Assembly (NCBI GenBank): GCA_005777515.1
Contig: SXMA01000131.1
Span: forward strand, 1-16,524
Source: Actinomycetota bacterium
Lineage (GTDB): Bacteria; Actinomycetota; Actinomycetes; Nanopelagicales; Nanopelagicaceae
Direction: 5' to 3'
Length of the DNA stretch: 16,524 bases
Shown here: one piece after another, positions 1 to 8,190 of the stretch
Layout: every line of letters starts with the position of its first letter
How positions within the stretch are numbered: position 1 is the stretch's first letter
Made by a program: the position numbers and the translations under genes
Notes under the pieces: model-generated
Database searches by the model: none
The model's input: only the letters and a program-made list of their open reading frames with translations
What the model was told of the DNA's origin: nothing

Positions 1-1154
1 TCATCTGGGACTTTATTAAGAAGCAGTTGATCTTGCCTTATCTTGATATCAATTTGGAGTATTACGATCTAGGTATCCAGCACCGTGATGCCACAGATGA
101 TCAAGTAACCATTGATAGCGCCAAGGCCATCCAGAAGCATGGAGTTGGCGTTAAGTGCGCCACCATCACCCCTGATGAGGCGAGAGTAAAAGAGTTCTCG
201 CTCAAGAAAATGTGGAAATCACCAAACGGAACAATTCGAAACATCCTAGGTGGAGTAATTTTCCGTGAGCCAATTATTATCAAGAATGTCCCAAGGCTAG
301 TACCGCATTGGAGTAAACCAATTGTTATTGGCCGCCATGCCTATGGAGATCAATACCGCGCAACAGATTTTAAAGTTCCAGGCCCTGGAAAGCTCACTGT
401 AACTTTCAAACCAGAAGATGGCTCTGCACCAATGGAGTTCAACGTTTTTGATTTCCCATCATCAGGTGTTGCTATGGCGATGTATAACCTTGATGATTCG
501 ATTCGTGATTTTGCCAGAGCTTCATTTAATTATGGAATCGCTCGAAAGTATCCAGTTTTTCTCTCGACTAAGAACACCATTTTGAAAGCCTACGATGGGC
601 GATTCAAGGATATCTTTGCTGAAGTTTTTGAAAAAGAGTTTAAGGCAGAGTTCGATAAATTAGGTCTGGAATATGATCATCGTCTAATTGATGACATGGT
701 TGCAACCTCTCTTCGCTGGGAGGGTGGCTATATCTGGGCTTGCAAGAATTATGATGGCGATGTTCAGTCAGATACCGTTGCGCAAGGCTATGGCTCACTT
801 GGACTTATGACCTCAGTTCTTATGTCACCAGATGGCAGAACTGTTGAGGCAGAAGCTGCTCACGGCACAGTTACTCGCCATTATCGCGATCATCAAGCTG
901 GCAAGCCCACCTCAACTAATCCAATTGCATCGATCTTTGCTTGGACTCAAGGACTGCAACACCGCGCAAAGCTTGATAACACTCCAGAGCTAGGCAAGTT
1001 TGCTAGTTCACTCGAGAGAGTTTGTATTGAAACAGTTGAGAGTGGAAAGATGACTAAAGATCTCGCACTCTTGATTGGTAACGATGCCCCTTGGTTAAAC
1101 ACTCAGGAATTCCTGGCAGCAATTGATGAGAATCTGCAGAAGGAAATGAAGTAG
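1..1154 (+). CDS. icd: NADP-dependent isocitrate dehydrogenase, homodimeric type (5'-truncated)
   Basis: This TCA-cycle enzyme oxidatively decarboxylates isocitrate to 2-oxoglutarate with NADP+. The gene enters from the left edge: the frame is open from base 3 and reads IWDFIKKQL, which aligns about 25 residues into mycobacterial dimeric Icd. The real start therefore lies outside the window, and the TTG at 27 is internal. The 383 visible residues keep the family landmarks: SPNGTIRN substrate loop, [13 protein letters not shown] around the catalytic Arg/Tyr, [12 protein letters not shown] with the catalytic Lys, RLIDDMVA and [11 protein letters not shown] with the metal-binding Asp residues, and [11 protein letters not shown] at the NADP site. 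It ends at TAG 1152-1154, 15 bases before a terminator hairpin, and converges on the ABC ATPase gene. The family call is essentially certain. Only the missing N-terminus of about 24 residues is unseen. Confidence 0.96.
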   Translation, partial: IWDFIKKQLILPYLDINLEYYDLGIQHRDATDDQVTIDSAKAIQKHGVGVKCATITPDEARVKEFSLKKMWKSPNGTIRNILGGVIFREPIIIKNVPRLVPHWSKPIVIGRHAYGDQYRATDFKVPGPGKLTVTFKPEDGSAPMEFNVFDFPSSGVAMAMYNLDDSIRDFARASFNYGIARKYPVFLSTKNTILKAYDGRFKDIFAEVFEKEFKAEFDKLGLEYDHRLIDDMVATSLRWEGGYIWACKNYDGDVQSDTVAQGYGSLGLMTSVLMSPDGRTVEAEAAHGTVTRHYRDHQAGKPTSTNPIASIFAWTQGLQHRAKLDNTPELGKFASSLERVCIETVESGKMTKDLALLIGNDAPWLNTQEFLAAIDENLQKEMK

Positions 1155-1169
1155 GAGAAATTAGGAAAT

Positions 1170-1199
1170 AAAAAAGCCCCCGGTTATGGGGGCTTTTTT
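1170..1199. terminator. Bidirectional intrinsic terminator between icd and the ABC ATPase gene
   Basis: The arms GCCCCC (1176-1181) and GGGGGC (1188-1193) form a GC-rich stem with a 6-base loop. The flanking A6 (1170-1175) and T6 (1194-1199) can extend the stem and give a U-tract on either strand. It sits between two convergent genes, so it can stop transcripts from both sides. Confidence 0.93.
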
Positions 1200-1211
1200 A
1201 ATGCGTTTTAA

Positions 1212-2294
1212 CTACTTAATGCGCTTGCCATCTGTAGTGCTAAATAGATGGACAGCCTCGGCCTTAGCTGTAACTGTGACAGTTTGTCCTGGCTTTGGAG
1301 GGTTCTTTGGGTCCCAACGAAGAATTATTTGAGCTCCTTCATCGCTAGCGTTAGCAAACTTCACATTTGAATCAGCTGGCTTGCCATAAACGAATGCATC
1401 AGCGCCAAGCTCTTCAACAACTTCAACAACAACATCAAAGCCCTTGCTTGATGAGCTAAATCCCTCTGGGCGGATGCCAACAGTGACTGAAGCGCCTGCA
1501 GATGATGGAACATCTACATCTAGGTTGCCAAGCTTGGCCTTGCCGCCAGATACTGGAACCGTTAGTAGGTTCATAGCAGGTGAGCCAATAAAGCCTGCAA
1601 CGAAAGCATTTGCTGGGTTGTCATATAGATTTCTTGGTGTATCTACTTGCTGCAAGAGTCCATCTTTAAGAACTGCTACGCGATCACCCATCGTCATAGC
1701 CTCTACCTGGTCATGTGTGACATAGACAGTAGTGATTCCAAGGCGGCGCTGTAGCGCTGCGATCTGGGTACGAGTTGCAACACGAAGTTTTGCATCTAAG
1801 TTTGAAAGAGGTTCATCCATTAAGAAGACCTGAGGTTCGCGAACAATCGCGCGACCCATAGCAACTCTCTGGCGCTGGCCACCTGATAACGCCTTTGGCT
1901 TACGCTCTAGGTATGGCTCAAGATCTAATAGTTTGGCTGCATCTAAAACGCGGCGTTCACGTTCTTCTTTAGCAACGCCAGCAATTTTTAGAGCAAATCC
2001 CATATTTTCAGCAACTGTCATATGGGGATAGAGCGCATATGACTGGAAGACCATTGCGATATCGCGGTCTTTAGGAGCGACATTTGTCACTTCGCGATCT
2101 CCGATATAAATAGCGCCGTTATCAATTTCTTCTAATCCGGCAAGCATTCGAAGTGATGTTGACTTTCCACATCCTGAAGGTCCTACTAAAACCAAAAACT
2201 CACCATCATTGACGGTGAGATTTAATTTATCGACTGCAGGAGCGCTTGTTCCAGGATAGATGCGTGATGCATCTTTAAATACAACTGATGCCAT
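1212..2294 (-). CDS. Sugar ABC importer ATP-binding protein, MsiK/UgpC/MalK family
   Basis: This cytoplasmic ATPase subunit energises a carbohydrate-type ABC importer. The 360 residues hold an N-terminal nucleotide-binding domain with Walker [10 protein letters not shown] (38-46), Q-loop Gln84, signature LSGGQ (136-140), Walker B VFLMDE (156-161) and switch His194. A C-terminal OB/TOBE regulatory region (about 240-360) is typical of the CUT1 subfamily, and the length is normal for it. No permease or binding-protein gene lies beside it. In actinobacteria such stand-alone ATPases (MsiK in Streptomyces) serve several sugar importers, and that is inferred here. The ATG at 2294 gives the standard N-terminus; a purine-rich GGAGAAGG stretch lies upstream but rather far away. 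The leader is long and rich in hairpins (see 2318-2389). The exact sugar cannot be told from the sequence. Confidence 0.93.
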   Translation of the reverse strand: MASVVFKDASRIYPGTSAPAVDKLNLTVNDGEFLVLVGPSGCGKSTSLRMLAGLEEIDNGAIYIGDREVTNVAPKDRDIAMVFQSYALYPHMTVAENMGFALKIAGVAKEERERRVLDAAKLLDLEPYLERKPKALSGGQRQRVAMGRAIVREPQVFLMDEPLSNLDAKLRVATRTQIAALQRRLGITTVYVTHDQVEAMTMGDRVAVLKDGLLQQVDTPRNLYDNPANAFVAGFIGSPAMNLLTVPVSGGKAKLGNLDVDVPSSAGASVTVGIRPEGFSSSSKGFDVVVEVVEELGADAFVYGKPADSNVKFANASDEGAQIILRWDPKNPPKPGQTVTVTAKAEAVHLFSTTDGKRIK

Positions 2295-2317
2295 TACTTT
2301 TTTCTCTCTTCCTTCTC

Positions 2318-2389
2318 CGGGCAGGTACGTGCCCGACGATCCGTTGGATGAAGCAAGTCCACTTTCGTGGCTGGGCGAAGGGTAGCGCC
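2318..2389 (-). other. Four consecutive small stem-loops in the leader of the ABC ATPase gene
   Basis: Four non-overlapping inverted repeats follow one another. CGGGCA/TGCCCG pairs 2318-2323 with 2330-2335. ATCC/GGAT pairs 2339-2342 with 2346-2349. CCAC/GTGG pairs 2359-2362 with 2367-2370 over a TTTC loop. GGCG/CGCC pairs 2374-2377 with 2386-2389. The stretch is visibly more GC-rich than the surrounding genes. None is followed by a U-tract on either strand, so they are not ordinary terminators. They fit a structured 5' leader of the ATPase mRNA or a small RNA; I recognise no known RNA family. Confidence 0.45.
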
Positions 2390-2446
2390 GAGTTGAGCGT
2401 GGGGAAAGGGGTAGCCAGGCGTGATTTAGGCTCGAAGGCGGTAGGT

Positions 2447-2456
2447 CTTATACCCT
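2447..2456. promoter_or_regulatory. Possible overlapping divergent -10 elements (ABC ATPase / CNNM gene)
   Basis: The AT patch CTTATACCCT lies in an otherwise GC-rich spacer. On the plus strand TACCCT (2451-2456) fits the actinobacterial TANNNT -10 motif. It would place transcription start at about 2463-2466, on the ATG of the CNNM gene, giving a leaderless message. On the minus strand TATAAG (2452-2447) is also a good -10 and would give the ATPase gene a leader of roughly 145 bases. I see no convincing -35 for either direction. Confidence 0.4.
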
Positions 2457-2465
2457 AGAGCCCTA

Positions 2466-3791
2466 ATGGACCCTGGTGGTGCTAACCCTTTTACCCTTCA
2501 AGACCTAGCTTTAGATATCTCGGTCGTAGCCTTCTTTATCGCCCTAGGGGCGCTCTTTGTCGCTGCTGAAATTGCCCTGATCTCACTTAGGGAGGGTCAA
2601 CTAAAGGCCCTTGCGGAAAAGAGTAAACGAGGGGCAAAGGTCGCCGATCTGGCCTCACACCCAAATCGCTTTCTAGCGGCAGTCCAAGTTGGAGTGACCT
2701 TTAGTGGATTTCTCTCAGCAGCCTTTGGCGCAGATCGCCTGGGAGATTATTTGATTCCTGCACTTGAAGATGCCGGATTGAGCAATTCAATAAGTGAAGC
2801 CATTTCTTTAGTCGGCTTAACACTTGTTATTGCCTACTTCTCGCTAGTTTTTGGTGAGTTAGTACCAAAGCGAGTAGCGCTTCACTCAAGTGAAAAGATT
2901 GCACTCTTTGTCGTCACTCCGGTATCTGTCACTGCTGGCTTATTTCGTCCTTTGATCTGGCTACTCTCACACTCATCTGACCTAGTCTTAAAGTTATTTG
3001 GAATTGATCCAAAGGCATCTCGTGAAGATATCTCTGAGGAAGAGCTTGTGGATCTTGTCACTGGCCATAAAGCGCTAACAGAGGAAGAGCGCGATATTGT
3101 TGAAGAGGTCTTCAATGCAAGTGAGCGTCTAGTTCATGAGGTGATGATTCCAAGAACTGAAGTTGATTTCCTTGATGCCAATTTACTAGTCAGTGATGCC
3201 ATTTTGATGGCAGTTGAGAAGGCTCACTCTCGATATCCAGTGGTTCGGGGAAGTAATGATGAAGTCATCGGCTTTATCCATGTGAGAGATCTTCTTGATC
3301 CTGAGCATTCAGGAAAAGGTACAGCTATTATGAATTTGGTGCGTAGCATTATGTTCTTGCCTGGAACTAAAGGAGTTCTGCCTGCGCTATCTGAGATGCG
3401 CGCTGCTCGTCAGCAAATTGCGATAGTTCTCGATGAATATGGCGGAACTGATGGAATTGTTACTTTAGAGGACTTGGTTGAGACCTTAATCGGCGATATT
3501 CATGATGAATATGATGGCCATGAGGTTGAAGTCTCAAACCAGAGCCGCACCGGTGACTATGAAATTGATGCTCTGATTTCACTTGAGGACTTAGCTGAAC
3601 AGACTGGGATTGAAATCCCAGAGGGTCCCTATGAAACTCTAAGCGGCTATGTGATGCATGAATTGGGAAGAATCCCGCAACTGCATGATGTCATCCATCT
3701 AGCCGGGATGAGGCTGACAGTCTTGAGTTTAGAGGGCAAGCGCGTTGGGACTGTCTTAATCTCAAAATTACATACTCGAGATAAAAATTGA
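2466..3791 (+). CDS. CNNM/CorC/HlyC-family transporter or regulator (DUF21 - CBS pair - CorC_HlyC)
   Basis: This is an inner-membrane protein of the hemolysin/CorC/CNNM family, whose studied members act in magnesium and cobalt export. The 441 residues show the standard order. A DUF21/CNNM membrane domain (about 10-195) has hydrophobic segments near 18-41, 70-88, 112-136 and 144-168 and the FGELVPKR motif. A CBS pair (about 215-330) contains MIPRTEVDFLDA, IGFIHVRDLL and VLDEYGGTDGIVTLEDLVE. A C-terminal CorC_HlyC domain runs from about 345 to 436. ATG 2466 has no Shine-Dalgarno sequence, but a TANNNT -10 ends 9 bases upstream, which suggests leaderless translation. It is the first gene of a plus-strand group with trpS 12 bases downstream. 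The ion transported is not defined by the sequence, and old 'hemolysin' labels should not be taken literally. Confidence 0.92.
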   Translation: MDPGGANPFTLQDLALDISVVAFFIALGALFVAAEIALISLREGQLKALAEKSKRGAKVADLASHPNRFLAAVQVGVTFSGFLSAAFGADRLGDYLIPALEDAGLSNSISEAISLVGLTLVIAYFSLVFGELVPKRVALHSSEKIALFVVTPVSVTAGLFRPLIWLLSHSSDLVLKLFGIDPKASREDISEEELVDLVTGHKALTEEERDIVEEVFNASERLVHEVMIPRTEVDFLDANLLVSDAILMAVEKAHSRYPVVRGSNDEVIGFIHVRDLLDPEHSGKGTAIMNLVRSIMFLPGTKGVLPALSEMRAARQQIAIVLDEYGGTDGIVTLEDLVETLIGDIHDEYDGHEVEVSNQSRTGDYEIDALISLEDLAEQTGIEIPEGPYETLSGYVMHELGRIPQLHDVIHLAGMRLTVLSLEGKRVGTVLISKLHTRDKN

Positions 3792-3803
3792 GAAGATAGG
3801 GCC

Positions 3804-4814
3804 ATGAAGCGTGTCCTATCTGGGATTCAACCCACCGCAGATTCTTTTCACCTCGGTAATTACTTAGGCGCGGTCAAGCAATGGGTTGAGCTGCAGAGCG
3901 AGAATGATGCTTTTTATTGTGTTGTTGATCTTCACGCGCTAACAGTTGATACAGATCCACAAGTCTTAAGGAAGCGAACACTTCTTGCAGCGGCGCAGTT
4001 AATTGCCCTTGGCCTTGACCCAGATAAGTGCACGCTATTTATTCAATCTCATGTGCCAGAACATAACCAGCTTGGCTGGGTCCTTGAGTGCATGGCGGGA
4101 TTCGGTGAAGCAAACCGCATGACGCAATTTAAAGATAAGTCACAGAAGAGTGGGGCTGATAGAACCGTTGTTGGCTTATTCACCTATCCAATTCTTCAGG
4201 CAGCTGACATCATGCTCTATCAAGCAAATAGAGTGCCAGTGGGCGAAGATCAGAGACAACATATTGAACTAACTCGTGATCTAGGCCAGAGATTTAATTC
4301 AAGATATGGGCAGACCTTTACAATTCCTGAGGCGCACATCCTCAAATCTGCAGCAAAGATTAATGATCTCCAAGATCCAAATGCCAAGATGAGTAAGTCA
4401 TCTTCGTCAAACTCTGGAGTCATTGACATTTTGGATTCAGCAGAGGTTAATGCCAAGAAGATAAAGAGCGCGGTAACTGATGCTGGTAAAGAGATTAAGT
4501 TTGACGAGAAGGAGAAACCTGGGATATCAAACCTCTTAACTATCCATTCGGCCTTAAGTAATAGAGCTATCACTGATATTGAAAATGAGTTTGCCGGCAA
4601 AGGCTATGGCGACTTCAAGTCCGCTGTAGCTGAGGTAGTTACCTCATACTTTGCCCCAGTTAAGAGGCGCACCGAGGAGCTTTTATCCGATGAAGCTCAG
4701 CTATTAAAAATCTTGGAGCAGGGAAGACAGAAAGCCAGAGCTGTTGCTGCAGAGACTTTAGCTAAAACATATTCAGCTCTAGGGTTGGTGCCAAGCTCTT
4801 TTAAGGGCGAGTAA
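3804..4814 (+). CDS. trpS: Tryptophan-tRNA ligase
   Basis: This cytoplasmic class I aminoacyl-tRNA synthetase charges tRNA-Trp. Its 336 residues match the usual bacterial TrpRS length (about 330-340). The N-terminus [20 protein letters not shown] carries the HIGH-equivalent motif. The KMSKS loop is present as KMSKS at residues 195-199. Other family signatures include [15 protein letters not shown] and [17 protein letters not shown] 3804 fits the family start exactly, although the Shine-Dalgarno is weak (AGGG three bases before it). It lies 12 bases after the CNNM gene and 3 bases before the BMP-like gene, so the three are probably co-transcribed. Confidence 0.97.
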   Translation: MKRVLSGIQPTADSFHLGNYLGAVKQWVELQSENDAFYCVVDLHALTVDTDPQVLRKRTLLAAAQLIALGLDPDKCTLFIQSHVPEHNQLGWVLECMAGFGEANRMTQFKDKSQKSGADRTVVGLFTYPILQAADIMLYQANRVPVGEDQRQHIELTRDLGQRFNSRYGQTFTIPEAHILKSAAKINDLQDPNAKMSKSSSSNSGVIDILDSAEVNAKKIKSAVTDAGKEIKFDEKEKPGISNLLTIHSALSNRAITDIENEFAGKGYGDFKSAVAEVVTSYFAPVKRRTEELLSDEAQLLKILEQGRQKARAVAAETLAKTYSALGLVPSSFKGE

Positions 4815-4817
4815 GCC

Positions 4818-5774
4818 ATGAAATCCAGGGCGCTGTTTATAGCGCTTACTATTTCATTATTTTCTCCATTCACACCAGCAATTGCTGCAGAGCCAAAAGT
4901 TGCCATCGCCTATGACATTGGATTTCTCGGAGATAACTCCTTTAATGATGCGGTTCACCTAGCACTTAAAGCTGCGAAGAAGAAGTATGGGCTAGTTGAG
5001 CCATTTGTTCGCGAGGTTCCGACAAATGGAACTGCAGTAGATCGCCTCACACGTCTGCGATTTTTAGCCAAAAGTGGCTACACACTAATAATTGCTGTTG
5101 GTCCGGGCTATAGACAGACAGTGGCAAGGGTTTCAAAGGAATATACCGAGACTCAGTTTGCAATTATTAACGACAAATCCATTGCACAATTAAATGTCTC
5201 AAATGTCTATTTTAGAGAAGACCATGGTGCCTATCTTGCAGGGGTAGCAGCAGCAAATCTCTCAAAGCGTAAATCAATTGCATTTATTGGAAGTGAACCT
5301 GAACTTCTTGAAAGCTTTACAAAAGGAGCAAGAGCTAATTTTCCAAAGGTAAAAATAAAGAATGTCTCCTATCCGGATTCTGCTGACTCTTTGCGAAGTC
5401 AATTAAATGGAGTAGATATTGCCTATTCAACTTGGGATGGAGACCCTTCAGTTGTAGCGGTTATAAGTGAGAGTTTTGCTGGAAAAATTAGATTGATTTC
5501 AGAGGTCCCGGATCAATATTTTGCTCAGATTCCACAGACAAAATCAATTGTTGTGGCAACGGTTTCAAAGCAGATGACTAAACCCATTTCGCAGTTAGTC
5601 TCAGCAGCACTTGAATCTCGGGCAATTATTGACGTTCTCGATGATGCTGAAGGAATTTATGGCCGTGAATACAACGCAACCAATGGGGGAGTTGGGATAA
5701 CCTTTAACATTGCAGTAAATAGCTCCCTACAGAGCCAAATCAAGCAAGCTCTTCTTCAACTAAAACAGGGATAA
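4818..5774 (+). CDS. Orphan BMP-family substrate-binding protein (PnrA/Med-like)
   Basis: This is a secreted ligand-binding protein of the BMP family (basic membrane protein, PF02608), whose characterised members bind purine nucleosides for ABC import. The 318 residues start with a signal peptide (MKSR, then a hydrophobic stretch ending near AIAA at about 24). The BMP opening follows, AIAYDIGFLGDNSFND. There is no cysteine at the signal end, so no lipobox is visible. It is shorter and more divergent than the transporter-linked paralogue at 12593-13624, and no permease or ATPase gene adjoins it. It starts 3 bases after trpS and is probably coupled to it. Its stop TAA (5772-5774) touches the stop of the convergent SDR gene with no spacer. 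It may be an alternative receptor for the nucleoside importer or may bind a different ligand. Confidence 0.85.
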   Translation: MKSRALFIALTISLFSPFTPAIAAEPKVAIAYDIGFLGDNSFNDAVHLALKAAKKKYGLVEPFVREVPTNGTAVDRLTRLRFLAKSGYTLIIAVGPGYRQTVARVSKEYTETQFAIINDKSIAQLNVSNVYFREDHGAYLAGVAAANLSKRKSIAFIGSEPELLESFTKGARANFPKVKIKNVSYPDSADSLRSQLNGVDIAYSTWDGDPSVVAVISESFAGKIRLISEVPDQYFAQIPQTKSIVVATVSKQMTKPISQLVSAALESRAIIDVLDDAEGIYGREYNATNGGVGITFNIAVNSSLQSQIKQALLQLKQG

Positions 5775-6461
5775 CTACCAGCCAGGGTGTGCGCTCTTTC
5801 CGCCGTCAAAATCAATAATGCTTCCAGATGCAAAATCAAAAGTCTCACTAGTTAGCGCAAGTGCTAGTGTGGCAACTTCTTCAGCGCTTCCAATGCGCCC
5901 TGCTGGCACTGTATTAGTCCAAGAGGAAAAACCATCCGGCCACCTGCTTTCTAACTTATCATCTCCAATAAGACCTAATCTGATTCCATTAATCCGCATG
6001 GGCGCAAGAGATAGAGCAAGTGATCGAGTAACAGACTCTAAAGCTGACTTTGAAGCGCCGTAGATTTCATGACCTGATTTGGAGTTTAATGCTTCGATTG
6101 ATGAAATATTAATGGCTAATGTAGCGCCTTTTGATTTGGCCGCGAGAATTATCTCAATTGGAGAGAGAAGATTTACTTGAAATATCTCTTGGGCTTTAGT
6201 TGATGAATAATGCTTGAGATCAAGGATTGATTGATCAGCAGCATTGTTGATAACGCAATCAATTGCGCCTATTTGTTCAACTAACTCAGTGCCACTTAAA
6301 GCTTTAGAAAGATCCTTCGTGATTACTTCAATACCATCAAGGCCTTTAGAAATATTTATCTGGCCTATTACCCTCCATCCTGCAGCGATAAAGGTTTTGC
6401 AAAGCGCGCTTCCAATGAGCCCGCTAGCACCGGTAATAAGAATAGATTTCTGCTTACTCAT
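5775..6461 (-). CDS. SDR-family NAD(P)-dependent oxidoreductase
   Basis: This is a classical short-chain dehydrogenase/reductase that would oxidise or reduce an alcohol/carbonyl pair using NAD(P)(H). With the start at 6461 it has 228 residues. The cofactor motif TGASGLIG is at 10-17, NNAA at 72-75, Asn97, Ser120/121, and the catalytic YxxxK is Tyr134/Lys138, so the catalytic set is complete. The C-terminal FASGSIIDFDGG is also typical. I chose ATG 6461 rather than the longer start at 6485. It begins right at the family N-terminus, has GGAG upstream, and overlaps the cupin stop by 8 bases (ATGAGTAA), a usual coupling arrangement. It is the last gene of the nucleoside operon. The substrate is unknown. 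Reduction of an aldehyde from the downstream aldolase is one possibility, not shown by the sequence. Confidence 0.88.
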   Translation of the reverse strand: MSKQKSILITGASGLIGSALCKTFIAAGWRVIGQINISKGLDGIEVITKDLSKALSGTELVEQIGAIDCVINNAADQSILDLKHYSSTKAQEIFQVNLLSPIEIILAAKSKGATLAINISSIEALNSKSGHEIYGASKSALESVTRSLALSLAPMRINGIRLGLIGDDKLESRWPDGFSSWTNTVPAGRIGSAEEVATLALALTSETFDFASGSIIDFDGGKSAHPGW

Positions 6462-6879
6462 GAAATAGCTCCGGTAGGTTGGCAATGTTTGGGAATTGAG
6501 AGATTAACTCATCTCTGCCAGCTAATTCCATAGTTGAAAATGCTGGAGCCAGAAAACAGCTCACCAGTGAATAAGACCCTAAAGACTCTGCTGCCATCCA
6601 GGTATTAGCTGGCACTTGGTAGGCAAGTTGTTGTCCATCTTGCTCGAGTCGATGGCTGACAAGTTGACCGTTTTCAATGCTGTGAAGCAGAAGGGGATCG
6701 CCAGATAAATGAAGCCAGAGCTCGGCTTGGGGCAGGCGATGCCAGGCTGAGAAATCGGGGGAGATCACCATGAAATAAATTGCATTGCTCAATTCATCTC
6801 GATAGATCGTTGAATATAAACCACCTTCACCTTCAAGGGGCTGCAAATCAAGTTTTTCTATCAATTCATCCTTGTTCAT
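6454..6879 (-). CDS. DUF985 / Cupin_5 family protein
   Basis: This 141-residue protein belongs to the Cupin_5 (DUF985, PF06172) family, which has no agreed biochemical role. The characteristic order is visible: an N-terminal LxP..EGG..Y..IYR region (12-27), AIYFMV (33-38), WHRL..AELW (46-55), SGDPLLLH (59-66), VPANTWMAA and LVSCFLAPAF. The usual HPEGG stretch is altered to LEGEGG. The start ATG 6879 has AAGGA at good spacing and overlaps the end of the deaminase gene by 14 bases. Its own stop overlaps the SDR start, so it is tightly coupled in the nucleoside operon. Cupins often bind small sugars or metals. It is not the acireductone dioxygenase MtnD, because the GxxxxHxHxxxxE motif is absent. 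Confidence 0.85.
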   Translation of the reverse strand: MNKDELIEKLDLQPLEGEGGLYSTIYRDELSNAIYFMVISPDFSAWHRLPQAELWLHLSGDPLLLHSIENGQLVSHRLEQDGQQLAYQVPANTWMAAESLGSYSLVSCFLAPAFSTMELAGRDELISQFPNIANLPELFHE

Positions 6880-8188
6880 AAAATTCCTTGTGCAAAGTCT
6901 TTACTACCACATCAACTTCTTTCGATAATTCAGAGAAGTCAATCAAGGTTGACTTGCCATCTGCTATTACTTGTTTCCCATCAACCCAAACATCGCTCAC
7001 ATCGCCGCGTCCTGCAGCAAAGACAAGTTGGGCAAATATGTCATGAAGCGGAATTAGATGAGCCTTGTTTAGATCTATTGAGATCAGATCTGCGCTCTTG
7101 CCAACTTCAATACTTCCAATTGAACTCTCAAGCCCTAAAGCTTTTGCTGCCTCAATTGTAGCCATGCGAAATATCGCACTTGCCCTTAAATTTTCTGGAC
7201 CATTGCTTTGGGCATATAGGTTGGCAGCCACTCGCATAACTGCCCACATATCTAGATCATTACTTGATGAGCAACCATCCGTTCCGAGTGCAACACATAT
7301 ATCGCTACTTTGATATTTCTTAATATCTGCAATCCCACTTCCCAATTTGAGGTTACTTCCAGGGCAATGGGCAACTGCAGCTCCTGCCTTCTCTAGTAAT
7401 TTAATGTCTTCATCTGATAAGTGAACGCCGTGTCCTAATAAGGTATGAGAATCTAAGATGCCAGTTTCTTGCAATATGGCAGTTGGAGACTTACCGAAAC
7501 GTTGAGCAACATCATCATTTTCTCCAAGATTTTCAGAGATATGGATACTTATCGAAGCTCCCATCTGCTTGGCTAGCTTTCCAATTTCAACTAGGTGATC
7601 AGGTGAGACCGTGTAGGTTGAATGTGGCATTAGATAGGCAGGAACAGCTGGCCCGCCAACATCTTGAAGTACTTGCTCCCATTTTTTGGCTATCTCTAAT
7701 CTGGCTTCCCAATCAAGGCCATCAAGACCGGTGAAATCAAAGAAGAGTGGGCCAGTTATGTGTCTAATTCCAGTACTTGCTGCGCCTTTATGGGCCGCAT
7801 CTGGATAGAGATACATATCAAGGGTGGTTGTGGTCCCTGCAAGAAGAGATTCCAGTGCGCCAAGTTGGGTTCCAAGGGCAACATTTTTTGGATTCATAAT
7901 TAACCCTTCGGCTGCCCAGACTCGCTCTAGAAATCCTTGAAGATTTACCCCTTCTGCCCAGCCGCGCAGCAATGACATCGCAAGATGGGTATGAGTATTG
8001 ATTAGTCCTGGAGCAATTAACTTACCTTTTGCATCGTAAGTCTTAGCACCTTTTAAACTGCCTGCGCTCTGAATTGTAACAATCTTCTTATCTTTAACTC
8101 CAATAGCGCAATCTTTAAGGACTGTATTTTTGCTATCAGATGTGACAATGTATGTTGCATTATCAATTACTAAATCAAAATTACTCAC
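6866..8188 (-). CDS. mtaD: 5'-methylthioadenosine / S-adenosylhomocysteine deaminase-type amidohydrolase
   Basis: This metal-dependent amidohydrolase of the ATZ/TRZ-MtaD group would deaminate the 6-amino group of MTA, SAH, 5'-deoxyadenosine or adenosine to the inosine form. The 440 residues carry the metal and catalytic set: HTH (His66, His68), HISE (His216, Glu219), LGHGVHLSDED (His253), HCPGSN (274-279) and GTDGCSSSNDLD with Asp304. The segment GLINTHTHLAMSLLRGWAEG closely matches MtaD enzymes. The start is GTG 8188, two bases after the stop of the phosphorylase gene and without a strong Shine-Dalgarno, so it probably relies on re-initiation. Placement next to a phosphorylase with 6-oxopurine features supports deamination before phosphorolysis. 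Guanine or other nucleobase-analogue deamination is a less likely alternative. Confidence 0.88.
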   Translation of the reverse strand: MSNFDLVIDNATYIVTSDSKNTVLKDCAIGVKDKKIVTIQSAGSLKGAKTYDAKGKLIAPGLINTHTHLAMSLLRGWAEGVNLQGFLERVWAAEGLIMNPKNVALGTQLGALESLLAGTTTTLDMYLYPDAAHKGAASTGIRHITGPLFFDFTGLDGLDWEARLEIAKKWEQVLQDVGGPAVPAYLMPHSTYTVSPDHLVEIGKLAKQMGASISIHISENLGENDDVAQRFGKSPTAILQETGILDSHTLLGHGVHLSDEDIKLLEKAGAAVAHCPGSNLKLGSGIADIKKYQSSDICVALGTDGCSSSNDLDMWAVMRVAANLYAQSNGPENLRASAIFRMATIEAAKALGLESSIGSIEVGKSADLISIDLNKAHLIPLHDIFAQLVFAAGRGDVSDVWVDGKQVIADGKSTLIDFSELSKEVDVVVKTLHKEFYEQG

Positions 8189-8190
8189 TT

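Noticed and set aside
27..29. TTG at 27 as the start of icd
   Set aside because: The frame is open to base 3 and the upstream residues IWDFIKKQ match the conserved Icd N-terminal region, so the gene is cut by the window edge.
2318..2335. CGGGCA/TGCCCG hairpin as an intrinsic terminator
   Set aside because: No U-tract follows in a useful direction. On the minus strand it lies upstream of the ATPase start, not after a gene.
6454..6879. Cupin as acireductone dioxygenase (MtnD) of methionine salvage
   Set aside because: The sequence follows the DUF985 pattern (WHRL..AELW, SGDPLLLH) and lacks the GxxxxHxHxxxxE metal motif of MtnD.
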